A DNA stretch of 64,000 nt from an uncultured Clostridia bacterium (GTDB taxonomy: Bacteria; Bacillota; Clostridia; Oscillospirales; Ruminococcaceae). Shown here piece after piece: positions 16,370 to 24,985 of the stretch (its first letter is position 1; each line of letters begins with the position of its first letter). The DNA is taken from the NCBI GenBank assembly GCA_947624155.1, contig CANQJB010000002.1, positions 1-64,000 of the forward strand, read 5' to 3'. Made by a program: the position numbers and the translations under genes. The notes beneath the pieces were generated by a model that was not told the DNA's origin, did no database searches, and saw only the letters and a list, made by a program, of their open reading frames with translations.

Positions 16370-17930
16370 ACTTGATCTTAAACTGCTGAGCGTCGGCCAA
16401 AGAAGTGCGGTGGTCGAGCTCTGCGACCCATTAGCAGACTATAACGCCGAGGAATATGAGCTGATTCTGAGCGGCGGCAGAACGATAAAGACCGACAGAG
16501 CGGTTGTCGAAATCTTCGACCTATCGCCGTCCTGCGAATATAAAATCACAGCTTCGCGCAGCGGCAAAACCGGCAAAGAGCTTTCTTTTAAGACCGAAAG
16601 CGAATTTGTGACCTTAAATGTCCGGGACTTCGGCGCAAGGGGAGATGGCGTTACCGACGACACCCAGTGCATTCAGGCGGCGATCCTTTGCTGCCCGCCG
16701 AAAAGCCGAGTGCTGATCCCGAGAGGAATATTTAAATTCACCAACCTGTTTTTAAAGAGCGATATAACGCTTGAACTCGCCGAGGGTGCGGTGCTCTCCG
16801 CCATTCCCGACAAATCGAGGCTCCCGATCCTCCCCGGCAGGATCGAAAGCACCGACGAGCGCTCGGAATTTCTCCCCGCAAGCTGGGAGGGAGACCCGCT
16901 GAACAGCTTCGCGAGCCTGATAACCGGAATGTATGTCGAAAACGTCAGAATCTGCGGCAGAGGAACGCTAGACGGCAGCGCGAGCTTCGGCAACTGGTGG
17001 AACGCCGAAGCGAGAAAAAACGACCCCGCCCGCCCGAAGATGATCTTTTTGAACCACTGCAAAAACGTCACCGTCAGCGGGATAACTCTCAAAAACTCTC
17101 CCGCCTGGAACATTCACCCCTATTTCTCCGAAAATCTCAGATTCTTCTGCCTGAATATTCAGTCTCCCGCCAATTCCCACAACACCGACGGCCTCAACCC
17201 CGAATCCTGCACCGGCGTCGAGATCGCGGGGATACACTTCTCGGTCGGCGACGACTGCATCGCGATAAAATCCGGCAAGCTCTATATGGGCAGAACCTAT
17301 AAAACCCCGTCGAAGGACATTTATATCCACAACTGCCTGATGCTCCGCGGCCACGGCGGGGTGACGGTCGGCAGCGAGATCGCCGCAGGAGTCGACGGAA
17401 TAACTGTCAGAAGCTGCCGCTTTGTCGAAACCGACCGCGGGCTTCGGGTCAAGACCCGCAGAGGCAGAGGCCGCGATTCCTATCTCAGAGGAATACTCTT
17501 CGACAGCGTTAAAATGGAGGGCGTTCTGACCCCGTTTGTGATAAATTGCTTCTATTACTGCGGCCCCGACGGAAAGTCGGAATATGTCGCGACAAAAGAA
17601 AAGCTCCCGGTCGACGGAAGAACCCCCCGCGTCAGCGATATAACAATGCGAAACGTCGTCTGTGAGAACTGCTCCGTCGCGGGAATATATTTCTACGGCC
17701 TGCCCGAGTCTCCGATCGAGCGTGTCGAAATGGAAAACGTCAGAATAGCCTTCTCTAAAGACGCGAAGCCCAGCCGCGCCGCAATGATGAACGGCTGCGA
17801 GCCTACCTGCCGAAAGGGGATATTTATCCGCAACGTCGGGCAGGTGACCTTTAAAAACGTGACGGTTGAGGGCTATGACGGCGAAAAAGAGGATATATCC
17901 GGCGTCGGCTGCGTTGTCAGGGAGGATTAA
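16362..17930 (+). CDS. GH28 polygalacturonase-type hydrolase, apparently cytoplasmic
   Basis: The start is the ATG at 16362 with GAGGAGGC upstream, overlapping the GH43 gene by eight bases. The 522-residue product has no signal peptide. A fibronectin-III-like N-terminal part (about 1-82) precedes a parallel beta-helix with the GH28 signature: NTDGL (D276), GDDC (D297, D298) and GHG (H331). The start RDFGARGDGVTDDT is typical of exo-polygalacturonases and rhamnogalacturonan hydrolases. It probably trims imported oligogalacturonides from the non-reducing end. A cytoplasmic site is inferred from the lack of a signal peptide and from the neighbours. Exo versus rhamnogalacturonan activity is open. 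Confidence 0.92.
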   Translation: MSELDLKLLSVGQRSAVVELCDPLADYNAEEYELILSGGRTIKTDRAVVEIFDLSPSCEYKITASRSGKTGKELSFKTESEFVTLNVRDFGARGDGVTDDTQCIQAAILCCPPKSRVLIPRGIFKFTNLFLKSDITLELAEGAVLSAIPDKSRLPILPGRIESTDERSEFLPASWEGDPLNSFASLITGMYVENVRICGRGTLDGSASFGNWWNAEARKNDPARPKMIFLNHCKNVTVSGITLKNSPAWNIHPYFSENLRFFCLNIQSPANSHNTDGLNPESCTGVEIAGIHFSVGDDCIAIKSGKLYMGRTYKTPSKDIYIHNCLMLRGHGGVTVGSEIAAGVDGITVRSCRFVETDRGLRVKTRRGRGRDSYLRGILFDSVKMEGVLTPFVINCFYYCGPDGKSEYVATKEKLPVDGRTPRVSDITMRNVVCENCSVAGIYFYGLPESPIERVEMENVRIAFSKDAKPSRAAMMNGCEPTCRKGIFIRNVGQVTFKNVTVEGYDGEKEDISGVGCVVRED

Positions 17931-17931
17931 G

Positions 17932-19065
17932 ATGAACACCGAAAAAATCGAGCGCTATATCAGCGAATTTTATAAAGACACGAGCCGCCTCGCCTTTGAC
18001 AAGTGGCGCTATGAAGACGGCTGTGTGCTTCTCGCCGCAGAGCAGCTTTTCAGAGCGACCGGCGACCCGAAATTCAGGGATTATATTCTGACTTATGCCG
18101 ACAGTTATGTTACCTCCGACGGCGAGATCAGAACCTATCGCCCCGACGACTTCAAGCTCGACGATATTCAGCCAGGCAGAGCGCTTATCTTCGCCTTTTG
18201 CGAAACCGGCGAGGAGCGCTTCCGCTCGGCAGTCCAAAAGCTTTTAGATCAGCTTGATCGCCAGCCGCGAACTGTCTCCGGCAATTATTGGCACAAAAAA
18301 ATCTACCCGAATCAGGTCTGGCTCGACGGGCTTTTCATGGCTCAGCCGTTCAGAATGGCCTGGGACACCCGATTCGGAAAGCGCGACAGCTATCTCGATA
18401 TCTGCAATCAGTTTGAAAATGTCAGATCTAATATGCGCGACCCCGAAACCGGCCTTTATTACCACGGCTTCGACGAATCCAAAAGCGTGTTCTGGGCAGA
18501 CCCAAAGACCGGGCTTTCAAAGAACTTCTGGCTCCGCGCGATCGGCTGGTATCTGATGAGCCTTGCCGACACAATTGAGGAAATGGACCGCAGCGTCTAT
18601 GACTTCATGCGCCCGCTTCAGGACATCTATAAAGACGCGCTCCGCTCGCTCGTCAGATTTGCCGACCCCGATACCGGAATGTTTTATCAGGTTGTGAACC
18701 TCCCCGAGCTGAGCGGCAACTACCTTGAAACCTCCGGCTCCGCAATGACCGCCGCGTCGATATTCAAGGCCGCCCGGCTGAGGCTGATACTCGAAGAAAA
18801 ATATGTCCCTCTCGCCGAGAAAATTTTAAATTCGCTTATCGACCGAAGAATAGTTGAAAAACAGGGCCGGCCGGTTCTGACAGGAACCTGCTCAGTCGCC
18901 GGGCTCGGGCCGAACCCCGGCCGCCGCGACGGCTCGGCGGAATACTACCTCTCCGAGCCGGTCGCGGACGACGACAACAAGGGAGCCGCCGCGCTCTTCA
19001 TGGCCTATTCGCAATATCTTTTGTATCTTAAATTCCACGACGGAGAAAGGCGGTCGAAGTCATGA
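17932..19065 (+). CDS. GH105 unsaturated rhamnogalacturonyl/galacturonyl hydrolase
   Basis: The start is the ATG at 17932, one base after the GH28 stop, with GGAGG upstream. The 377-residue (alpha/alpha)6-barrel protein has no signal peptide and shows the GH105 core stretches WLDGLFMAQPF, DPETGLYYHGFDESK and GWYLMSLADT, then ETSGSAMTAA. The family (YteR/RhiN type) removes the 4,5-unsaturated uronic acid left by pectate or rhamnogalacturonan lyases from oligosaccharides in the cytoplasm. Its presence implies that lyase products reach the cell, although no pectate lyase gene is in this window. Its product feeds the isomerase and dehydrogenase at the cluster's end. It overlaps the next gene by four bases. 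Confidence 0.92.
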   Translation: MNTEKIERYISEFYKDTSRLAFDKWRYEDGCVLLAAEQLFRATGDPKFRDYILTYADSYVTSDGEIRTYRPDDFKLDDIQPGRALIFAFCETGEERFRSAVQKLLDQLDRQPRTVSGNYWHKKIYPNQVWLDGLFMAQPFRMAWDTRFGKRDSYLDICNQFENVRSNMRDPETGLYYHGFDESKSVFWADPKTGLSKNFWLRAIGWYLMSLADTIEEMDRSVYDFMRPLQDIYKDALRSLVRFADPDTGMFYQVVNLPELSGNYLETSGSAMTAASIFKAARLRLILEEKYVPLAEKILNSLIDRRIVEKQGRPVLTGTCSVAGLGPNPGRRDGSAEYYLSEPVADDDNKGAAALFMAYSQYLLYLKFHDGERRSKS

Positions 19066-19997
19066 AGCTGACAGTCGGAAAGGGCGGAGAATTTGAAAAG
19101 ATCGCCGATGCGCTAAAGGCCGCCGATCAGCTTGACGGCAAGGTGACGGTTCATCTTTTCCCCGGGAAATATTACGAAAAGTTAGAGGTCAGAAAGCCGG
19201 GTCTTGTTCTTGAGGGCGAGAGCCCCGAAACAACGGTTATAACCTATGACGATTACGCCAACGCGCTGATGCCCGACGGCTCAAAGCGCGGGACATTTCG
19301 CAGCTACACCCTGATGCTCGACGCTCCCGGAATAGAGCTAAAAAACCTCACCGTCGAAAACGGCGCGGGCTTCAACAACGGCGCAGGTCAGGCTGTCGCG
19401 CTCTACGCTGAGGGCGAGGGGATAACGGTCAGAAACTGTCGGCTGATCAGCTCGCAGGACACTCTGTTTACCGGCCCGCTTCCCAAAACCGAGAGAATCG
19501 AGGGCGGATTCAGAGGCCCGAAGGAGCATTCTCCGCGAATAAACGGCAGACAGTATTATTTTGACTGCTATATCTGCGGCGGGGTAGATTTCATTTTCGG
19601 CAGCGCGACCGCCTATTTTGAAAACTGCACCATTGAATCAATCGACCGCCGTTCCGGCTATGTGACCGCGGGTTCCTCGCCCGAGGGCCAGAAATACGGC
19701 TATCTGTTCTATAAATGCCGCTTTACCGGCAAAGGCCCTGAAAAGAGCGTCTATCTCGGCCGCCCGTGGAGAGATTACGCCAAGGTAGTTATCCGCGACT
19801 GCTGGCTCGGGGAACATATCCGCCCCGAGGGCTGGAACGACTGGCAGCGCGAAATAACCCACAAAACCGCCTTTTATGCCGAATACAATAACTCCGGCCC
19901 CGGCGCCGAAGCTTCGGCCCGCGTCGGGTGGTCACATATTCTGAGCGACGAAGAGGCTAAAGAATATACCCTTGAAAAAATCAGAAGTATGGAGTAA
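19062..19997 (+). CDS. Pectinesterase (CE8), apparently cytoplasmic
   Basis: The ATG overlaps the GH105 stop by four bases (ATGA). The 311-residue parallel beta-helix protein has the CE8 motifs in order: GQAVAL (about 109), QDTLF with acid/base D133, GxxDFIFG with nucleophile D176, and GRPWRDY with R234. It removes methyl groups from the carboxylates of galacturonan, opening oligosaccharides to GH28 and GH105. No signal peptide is present, which is unusual because most pectinesterases act outside the cell, but it fits the rest of this cluster. Length is normal for bacterial CE8. Confidence 0.94.
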   Translation: MKLTVGKGGEFEKIADALKAADQLDGKVTVHLFPGKYYEKLEVRKPGLVLEGESPETTVITYDDYANALMPDGSKRGTFRSYTLMLDAPGIELKNLTVENGAGFNNGAGQAVALYAEGEGITVRNCRLISSQDTLFTGPLPKTERIEGGFRGPKEHSPRINGRQYYFDCYICGGVDFIFGSATAYFENCTIESIDRRSGYVTAGSSPEGQKYGYLFYKCRFTGKGPEKSVYLGRPWRDYAKVVIRDCWLGEHIRPEGWNDWQREITHKTAFYAEYNNSGPGAEASARVGWSHILSDEEAKEYTLEKIRSME

Positions 19998-20002
19998 ACG
20001 CT

Positions 20003-21286
20003 ATGAGTAAATGCAAAAAGCTTAGAGTCGAAGGAAGATATTTAAAAGCGGGTGATTCGCCGTTCTTCTGGCTCGGCGACACCGCCTGGCTGATGCTTCA
20101 GAAGCTTTCGGAGGACGAGATAAAGTTATATCTTCAGAACCGCGCAGGCCTCGGCTTCAACGTTATCCAGACCGTTTTGGTCCACTACCTGACCGACCTC
20201 GGCGATCTCAGAGACCCGACAACGCCGGAATATTTCGCCTTCTGCCGCCAAATCGCCGAATATGCCGACAGCCTCGGCCTTTATCTCGCGCTGCTGCCGT
20301 CCTGGGGCTCTGTGGTCAAAAAGGGCTTTATCAACCCCGAAAACGCCGAAAGATATGCCGACTATATCGGCGAATGCTTTAATGATCTTGACAACATAAT
20401 CTGGGTTCTCGGCGGCGACGTCAGAGGCGACGCGATCGCCGATGTCGTCAGAATCGAAGCTATGACCCTAAAAAAACACAACCCCGGCCGCCTGATTACC
20501 TATCACCCGTTCGGCAGAACCTCGTCGTCGTTTTGGTGGAACTCCGAGAACTGGCTTGATTTTAATATGTTCCAGTCCGGCCACCGCCGCTATGACCAGG
20601 AGATCCTCGGCGAGTGGGACGACAAAAAGGTCAGCACCGAGGAATATTTCGGCGAGGACAACTGGCGCTATGTTCTGCGCGACCACTCGCTGACGCCTCA
20701 AAAGCCGGTGCTAGACGCCGAACCGTCCTATGAGCGGATATTGCAGGGGCTTCACAACAAAAAGGAGCCTTATTGGAAGGACGGCGACATTCGGCGCTAT
20801 GCCTATTGGAGCGTTCTCGCCGGCGCCTGCGGCCATACCTACGGCCATAACGCGATAATGCAGTTTTACCGCGAAGGCGACCCGAACGGCGGCTACGGCG
20901 TCAAAGAGGGCTGGCAGGAAGCTCTCGGCGCTCCCGGTGCCGCTCAGATGAGATTTTTAAAAGAGCTGATGCAAAGCCTCGACTGGCAGTCGGGAAAACC
21001 TGCCGACGAACTTCTGACCTACGGCCAAAAGGAGCGCTGCCACCGCATTTCCGTCTTTCAAGGAGACGGATTTATAGTCTGTTACGACTTCTCGGGCGAC
21101 GAATTCGGGCTTGATCTGAAAGATTTTAAGGGCAAACCGCTCTCGGTCTACTGGATCGACCCGCAGAGCGGTTCAAGAAGCCTCGCCGAAACCGGCAAGC
21201 CCCCTGAGCGCGCGGTCTTTCGGCCTTACCGCAAGGACGGCGAATTTAACGACTGGGTGCTCTTGATAAAGGAGGAAGACAGATGA
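20003..21286 (+). CDS. Apiosidase-like GH140/DUF4038 family glycosidase
   Basis: The 427-residue product matches the DUF4038 family, now including GH140. It opens with the typical LKAGDSPFFWLGDTAWLMLQKLSEDE and has GFNVIQTVLV, WVLGGDVRGD (about 134) and PVLDAEPSYE (about 235), the last two probably carrying the catalytic acids. A small C-terminal sandwich follows. The characterised GH140 member cleaves the apiose linkage that ties side chains to the rhamnogalacturonan II backbone. That is established for few members, so apiosidase activity here is inferred. No signal peptide. It starts five bases after the CE8 stop and overlaps the GH88 gene by four. Confidence 0.82.
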   Translation: MSKCKKLRVEGRYLKAGDSPFFWLGDTAWLMLQKLSEDEIKLYLQNRAGLGFNVIQTVLVHYLTDLGDLRDPTTPEYFAFCRQIAEYADSLGLYLALLPSWGSVVKKGFINPENAERYADYIGECFNDLDNIIWVLGGDVRGDAIADVVRIEAMTLKKHNPGRLITYHPFGRTSSSFWWNSENWLDFNMFQSGHRRYDQEILGEWDDKKVSTEEYFGEDNWRYVLRDHSLTPQKPVLDAEPSYERILQGLHNKKEPYWKDGDIRRYAYWSVLAGACGHTYGHNAIMQFYREGDPNGGYGVKEGWQEALGAPGAAQMRFLKELMQSLDWQSGKPADELLTYGQKERCHRISVFQGDGFIVCYDFSGDEFGLDLKDFKGKPLSVYWIDPQSGSRSLAETGKPPERAVFRPYRKDGEFNDWVLLIKEEDR

Positions 21287-22383
21287 GTTTCAACTGGGGC
21301 GAAATCGCCGACAGAATACGCGAAAAAGAGCTTTCTGTCGCCGCGAGAAATATCGGCAGAATCCCTTACCGCGCGATCGACGGCCGTTTTGACGACCAGT
21401 CCGAAAACATCTCCTGGTGGACTAACGGCTTCTGGGCGGGCCTACTTTGGCAGCTTTACGGCGCATACCGCGACGATTCGTTCAGAACCGCCGCCGAAGA
21501 TATCGAGAATAAGCTCGACCGGGTGTTTTTAAACCACTGGGGAATGGACCACGACAGCGGCTTCCGCTGGCTGATGACTGCGGGCGCAGATTTTCGCCTG
21601 ACCGGCTCCGAAGCCTCTAAAAACCGGCTGATAGTCGCTGCAAACGACCTCGCGGGGCGGTTTAACCACGCCGGCAGGTTTATCCGCGCCTGGAACGATT
21701 CGGGCGACGGCTCCCGCGCGGGCTGGGCGATAATCGACTGCATGATGAACCTTCCGCTGCTCTATATCGTCTCTGATCTCTTAAACGACCCGAGATTCCG
21801 CCAGACTGCGATTCTTCACGCCGACACCGCGATGATCGCTTTTCTGCGCCCCGACGGCTCTTTGTGCCACATCGTCGAGTTCGATCCCTCGACCGGCGCC
21901 CGCCTGAGAAGCCACGGCGGCCAGGGCTATGCCCACGCCTCCTCCTGGACAAGGGGGCAGGCCTGGGGGCTCTACGGCTTCACTCTATCCTATATCCACA
22001 CAAAAAAGCCGGAATACCTCGAGACAGCCCGAAAAATCGCCGACAGATTTATTGAGAGAATACCCGAAAGCCGCCTGATGCCCGTAGATTTCGACCAGCC
22101 GCCCGAGCCCGATTATGAGGATTCGACAGCTTCGGCGATCGCAGTCTGCGGGCTGATCGAGCTTTCAAAGCTGCTCGGGGAAAAATATCTTTCCGCCGCC
22201 GAGGAGCTTTTGACCGCTCTGACCGAAAACCGCTGCCGGTTCGATAGAGGCTGCGATAATATTCTCGAAAAATGCACCGCAGCCTATCACGATTCCTGGC
22301 ACAACGGCGCGATAATCTACGGCGACTACTTCTATACCGAAGCGGTTCTGAAGCTCTGTTCAAGGGAGACGTTTTTATGGTAA
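21283..22383 (+). CDS. GH88 unsaturated glucuronyl/galacturonyl hydrolase
   Basis: The ATG overlaps the GH140 stop by four bases. The 366-residue product is an (alpha/alpha)6-barrel of the GH88 type with the stretches ENISWWTNGFWAG (about 40), HDSGFRW (about 85), HGGQGYAHASSWTRGQAWGLYG (split around residues 206-227) and DFDQP. The family hydrates and releases unsaturated uronic acids from short oligosaccharides in the cytoplasm. With GH105 in the same cluster there are two such enzymes, probably for different leaving groups. No signal peptide. Its last seven bases overlap the start of the DUF2264 gene. Confidence 0.9.
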   Translation: MSFNWGEIADRIREKELSVAARNIGRIPYRAIDGRFDDQSENISWWTNGFWAGLLWQLYGAYRDDSFRTAAEDIENKLDRVFLNHWGMDHDSGFRWLMTAGADFRLTGSEASKNRLIVAANDLAGRFNHAGRFIRAWNDSGDGSRAGWAIIDCMMNLPLLYIVSDLLNDPRFRQTAILHADTAMIAFLRPDGSLCHIVEFDPSTGARLRSHGGQGYAHASSWTRGQAWGLYGFTLSYIHTKKPEYLETARKIADRFIERIPESRLMPVDFDQPPEPDYEDSTASAIAVCGLIELSKLLGEKYLSAAEELLTALTENRCRFDRGCDNILEKCTAAYHDSWHNGAIIYGDYFYTEAVLKLCSRETFLW

Positions 22384-23504
22384 AGACCCGCGAAGACTGG
22401 CTCGGGCTGATGCTTAAAACCGCTCAGCCGGTGCTCGAAAGCCTGAAAGACCGTCGGCTTAATAAAGTTCTCAGGGTCAGCCCCGACCGCGCGCCTTATG
22501 CCTGTCTTGAAGCCTTCGGCAGAATTATGACCGGAATAGCCCCCTGGCTCGAGCTTGACGGCTTGGAGGGCAGCGAGGCAGAAACCCAGAAAATCTGGCG
22601 CGATTTGGCAATCGAATGTATCGACGCCGCGACCGACCCGCGTTCGCCCGATTTTATGAACTTCGATCAGGGCTACGGCCAGTCCTTAGTCGACGCCGCG
22701 TTTTTGGCGCATTCGATAGTCCGCGCGCCGGTCCGGCTCTGCGAAAATCTCGACCCGCGGGTCAGGGCGAATCTTTCCGCGGCTTTAAAATCGACCCGAA
22801 AATTCACCCCCTACGAATCAAACTGGCTGCTGTTCCCGGCGATGGTCGAGGCCGCTCTGCTTCTTATCGAGGGCGAATGCGACCCCGCGCCGGTAAGAAG
22901 AGCCGCCGAGGCGTTTGAGCGCTGGTATGTCGGCGACGGCCACTACGGCGACGGCGAATATTTCCACTTCGACTACTACAACAGCTTTGTGATTCACCCG
23001 ATGTATGTCGACATTCTGCGCGTCTTTGAAAATAAAGACGGCTTTTATGCCGAGCTCTTGCCGAAGGCAAAACGCCGTGAAGCGCGCTATGCCGCGGTTC
23101 TTGAGAGGCTGATCGCCCCCGACGGCACCTATCCCGTTGCCGGGCGCTCCGTCTGCTACCGCTATGGAGCTTTCCACGCTCTTGCGCACGCCGCGCTGAT
23201 AAAAAACCTCCCCGAAAACCTGCCGCCAGAGCAGGTCAGGTGCGCGATGTCTGCGGTGTTTGAAAGAACTCTCGCCGACGGCATCTTTAACGAAAACGGC
23301 CTTTTAAAAACCGGCATCGTCGGCTCGCAGCCGTCTCTCGCCGAGGGATATATCTGCACCGGCAGCCTTTATCTTTGCGAAGCGGCTTTTCTGCCGCTCG
23401 GGCTCTCGCCGGCTGAGCGCTTCTGGAGCGGCGGCGAGGCTGACTGGACATCTAAAAAAATATGGTCGGGCGAAAACCTGCCCGCCGATCATGCGGAGGA
23501 TTAA
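22377..23504 (+). CDS. DUF2264 family protein, probable glycosidase
   Basis: The start is the ATG at 22377 (MVKTREDW) with AAGGGAG upstream; a longer frame would run back into GH88. The 375-residue product belongs to the DUF2264 family, an alpha-helical toroid. It has FGRIMTGIAPWLEL (about 42), NFDQGYGQSLVDAAFLA (about 99) and DGEYFHFDYYNSFVIHPM (about 196-213). From memory, members of this group have been linked to CAZy family GH154 (glucuronidase-like), but that should be checked. Its place directly after GH88 and before the KDG-forming enzymes suggests action on a uronic-acid-containing pectin fragment. No signal peptide. Confidence 0.75.
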   Translation: MVKTREDWLGLMLKTAQPVLESLKDRRLNKVLRVSPDRAPYACLEAFGRIMTGIAPWLELDGLEGSEAETQKIWRDLAIECIDAATDPRSPDFMNFDQGYGQSLVDAAFLAHSIVRAPVRLCENLDPRVRANLSAALKSTRKFTPYESNWLLFPAMVEAALLLIEGECDPAPVRRAAEAFERWYVGDGHYGDGEYFHFDYYNSFVIHPMYVDILRVFENKDGFYAELLPKAKRREARYAAVLERLIAPDGTYPVAGRSVCYRYGAFHALAHAALIKNLPENLPPEQVRCAMSAVFERTLADGIFNENGLLKTGIVGSQPSLAEGYICTGSLYLCEAAFLPLGLSPAERFWSGGEADWTSKKIWSGENLPADHAED

Positions 23505-23505
23505 A

Positions 23506-24294
23506 ATGAACGTCAACGAACTTTTTTCACTCAAAGGCAAAACAGCGCTTGTGACCGGCGCGGCCTACGGAATTGGCTTCGCGATCGCCGAGGCGCTCGC
23601 CGGTGCGGGGGCCGATATTGCGTTTTGCTGCCGCAGCGGGGAGCATCTCGACACCGCGCTTGAAAATTACCGGAAGAAGGGAATCGCCGCAAAGGGCTTT
23701 ATCTGCGACGTAACCGACGAGGCTCAGTTATCTGATATGATAGAAAAAATCGGCGCGGTCGACATTTTAGTCAACAACGCCGGAATAATCAAGAGGATAC
23801 CGATGACCGAGATGAGCGTTTCGGAGTTTAAAGAGGTCATCGACATCGACCTGACCGCCCCGTTTATCTGCTCAAAGGCGGTGATACCCGGAATGATAAA
23901 GCGCGGCGGAGGGAAGATAATAAACGTCTGCTCGATGATGAGCGAACTCGGCCGCGAAACGGTCTCGGCCTATGCTTCGGCGAAGGGCGGTCTTAAAATG
24001 CTGACAAAAAACATCGCCTCGGAATACGGGCAGTATAATATTCAGTGCAACGGAATCGGCCCGGGATATATCGCGACCCCGCAGACTGCTCCTCTGCGAG
24101 AAATTCAGCCTGACGGCAGCCGCCACCCCTTCGACAGTTTTATCATCTCAAAGACCCCCGCAGGGCGCTGGGGCTCTCCCGAAGACCTCTACGGCGCGGC
24201 GGTGTTTTTGGCGTCAAAGGCTTCCGACTTTGTCAACGGTCAGATACTCTATGTCGACGGCGGAATCCTCGCCTACATCGGCAGACAGCCGTAA
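23506..24294 (+). CDS. kduD: KduD/DhuD-type dehydrogenase (SDR)
   Basis: The start is the ATG at 23506, with GGAGG at the end of the DUF2264 gene. The 262-residue short-chain dehydrogenase has the Rossmann motif TGAAYGIG (17-24), the NNAG motif and the catalytic S143, Y156 and K160, and ends with the NGQILYVDGG pattern common in the gluconate-5-dehydrogenase/KduD group. It probably reduces 2,5-diketo-3-deoxygluconate to KDG, the last reaction on unsaturated uronic acids released by GH105 and GH88. The following isomerase gene supports this. Gluconate 5-dehydrogenase activity is the main alternative. Confidence 0.83.
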   Translation: MNVNELFSLKGKTALVTGAAYGIGFAIAEALAGAGADIAFCCRSGEHLDTALENYRKKGIAAKGFICDVTDEAQLSDMIEKIGAVDILVNNAGIIKRIPMTEMSVSEFKEVIDIDLTAPFICSKAVIPGMIKRGGGKIINVCSMMSELGRETVSAYASAKGGLKMLTKNIASEYGQYNIQCNGIGPGYIATPQTAPLREIQPDGSRHPFDSFIISKTPAGRWGSPEDLYGAAVFLASKASDFVNGQILYVDGGILAYIGRQP

Positions 24295-24330
24295 TAAATA
24301 CGTCAAAAAATTTCTGAAAGGAAGATATCT

Positions 24331-24969
24331 ATGAAAATCGCACTTATTGCAGAAAACAGCCAGGCGGCTAAAAACGCGCTAATCGAAAAAGCGCTTAAAA
24401 AGGTCGTCGAGCCGATGGGCTTCGAGGTCAGAAACTACGGTATGTATTCCGCCGATGACAGAGCGCAGCTCACCTATGTTCAGATCGGAATCCTCGCTGC
24501 AATTCTTTTGAACAGCGGCGCCGCCGACTATGTAATCACCGGCTGCGGAACCGGCGAGGGCGCGATGCTTGCCTGCAACTCCTTCCCCGGCGTAATCTGC
24601 GGCCATGTCGAGGACCCGCTCGACGCCTATACCTTCGCCCAGATAAACGACGGCAACGCGATCGCGATACCCTTTGCAAAGGGCTTCGGCTGGGGCGGCG
24701 ACCTCAATCTCGAATACATCTTTGAAAAGCTCTTCTGCGAGCCCTCAGGTCAGGGTTACCCCCGCGAGCGGGCCGAACCCGAGCAGCGAAACAAGCGGAT
24801 TTTAGACAATGTCAGAGCCGCAGCGTTTCGACCTCTTGACGAAATTCTTCGCAGTCTCGACCCTGAGCTTGTGAAGGGCGCTCTTTCGGGCGAGCATTTC
24901 AAAGAATACTTCTTCGCCGACTGCAAGTGCGATAAGCTCAGAGCCGCGGTTGAGGAGATTTTGAAGTAA
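24331..24969 (+). CDS. RpiB/LacAB-family isomerase, DhuI-like
   Basis: The 212-residue product has the RpiB/LacA/LacB fold: a start MKIALIAENSQAAKN, an ITGCGTGEG loop (about 70-78) and GNAIAIPFAKGFGWGGD. It is longer than ribose-5-phosphate isomerase B (about 150), mostly by a C-terminal extension. This size and context match the DhuI isomerases described for streptococcal unsaturated-uronate metabolism, which do the job of KduI. It would convert the opened 4-deoxy-5-keto-uronate to 2,5-diketo-3-deoxygluconate for the preceding dehydrogenase. No classical KduI is in the window. It lies 36 bases after kduD with GAAAGGAAG upstream, and is last in the cluster. Function is inferred from family and neighbours. 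Confidence 0.78.
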   Translation: MKIALIAENSQAAKNALIEKALKKVVEPMGFEVRNYGMYSADDRAQLTYVQIGILAAILLNSGAADYVITGCGTGEGAMLACNSFPGVICGHVEDPLDAYTFAQINDGNAIAIPFAKGFGWGGDLNLEYIFEKLFCEPSGQGYPRERAEPEQRNKRILDNVRAAAFRPLDEILRSLDPELVKGALSGEHFKEYFFADCKCDKLRAAVEEILK

Positions 24970-24985
24970 TAAAAACGCCTCCCAA

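Noticed and set aside
16968..17939. A 323-codon minus-strand frame opposite the GH28 gene
   Set aside because: No ribosome binding site and no recognisable protein; the GH28 motifs are on the plus strand.
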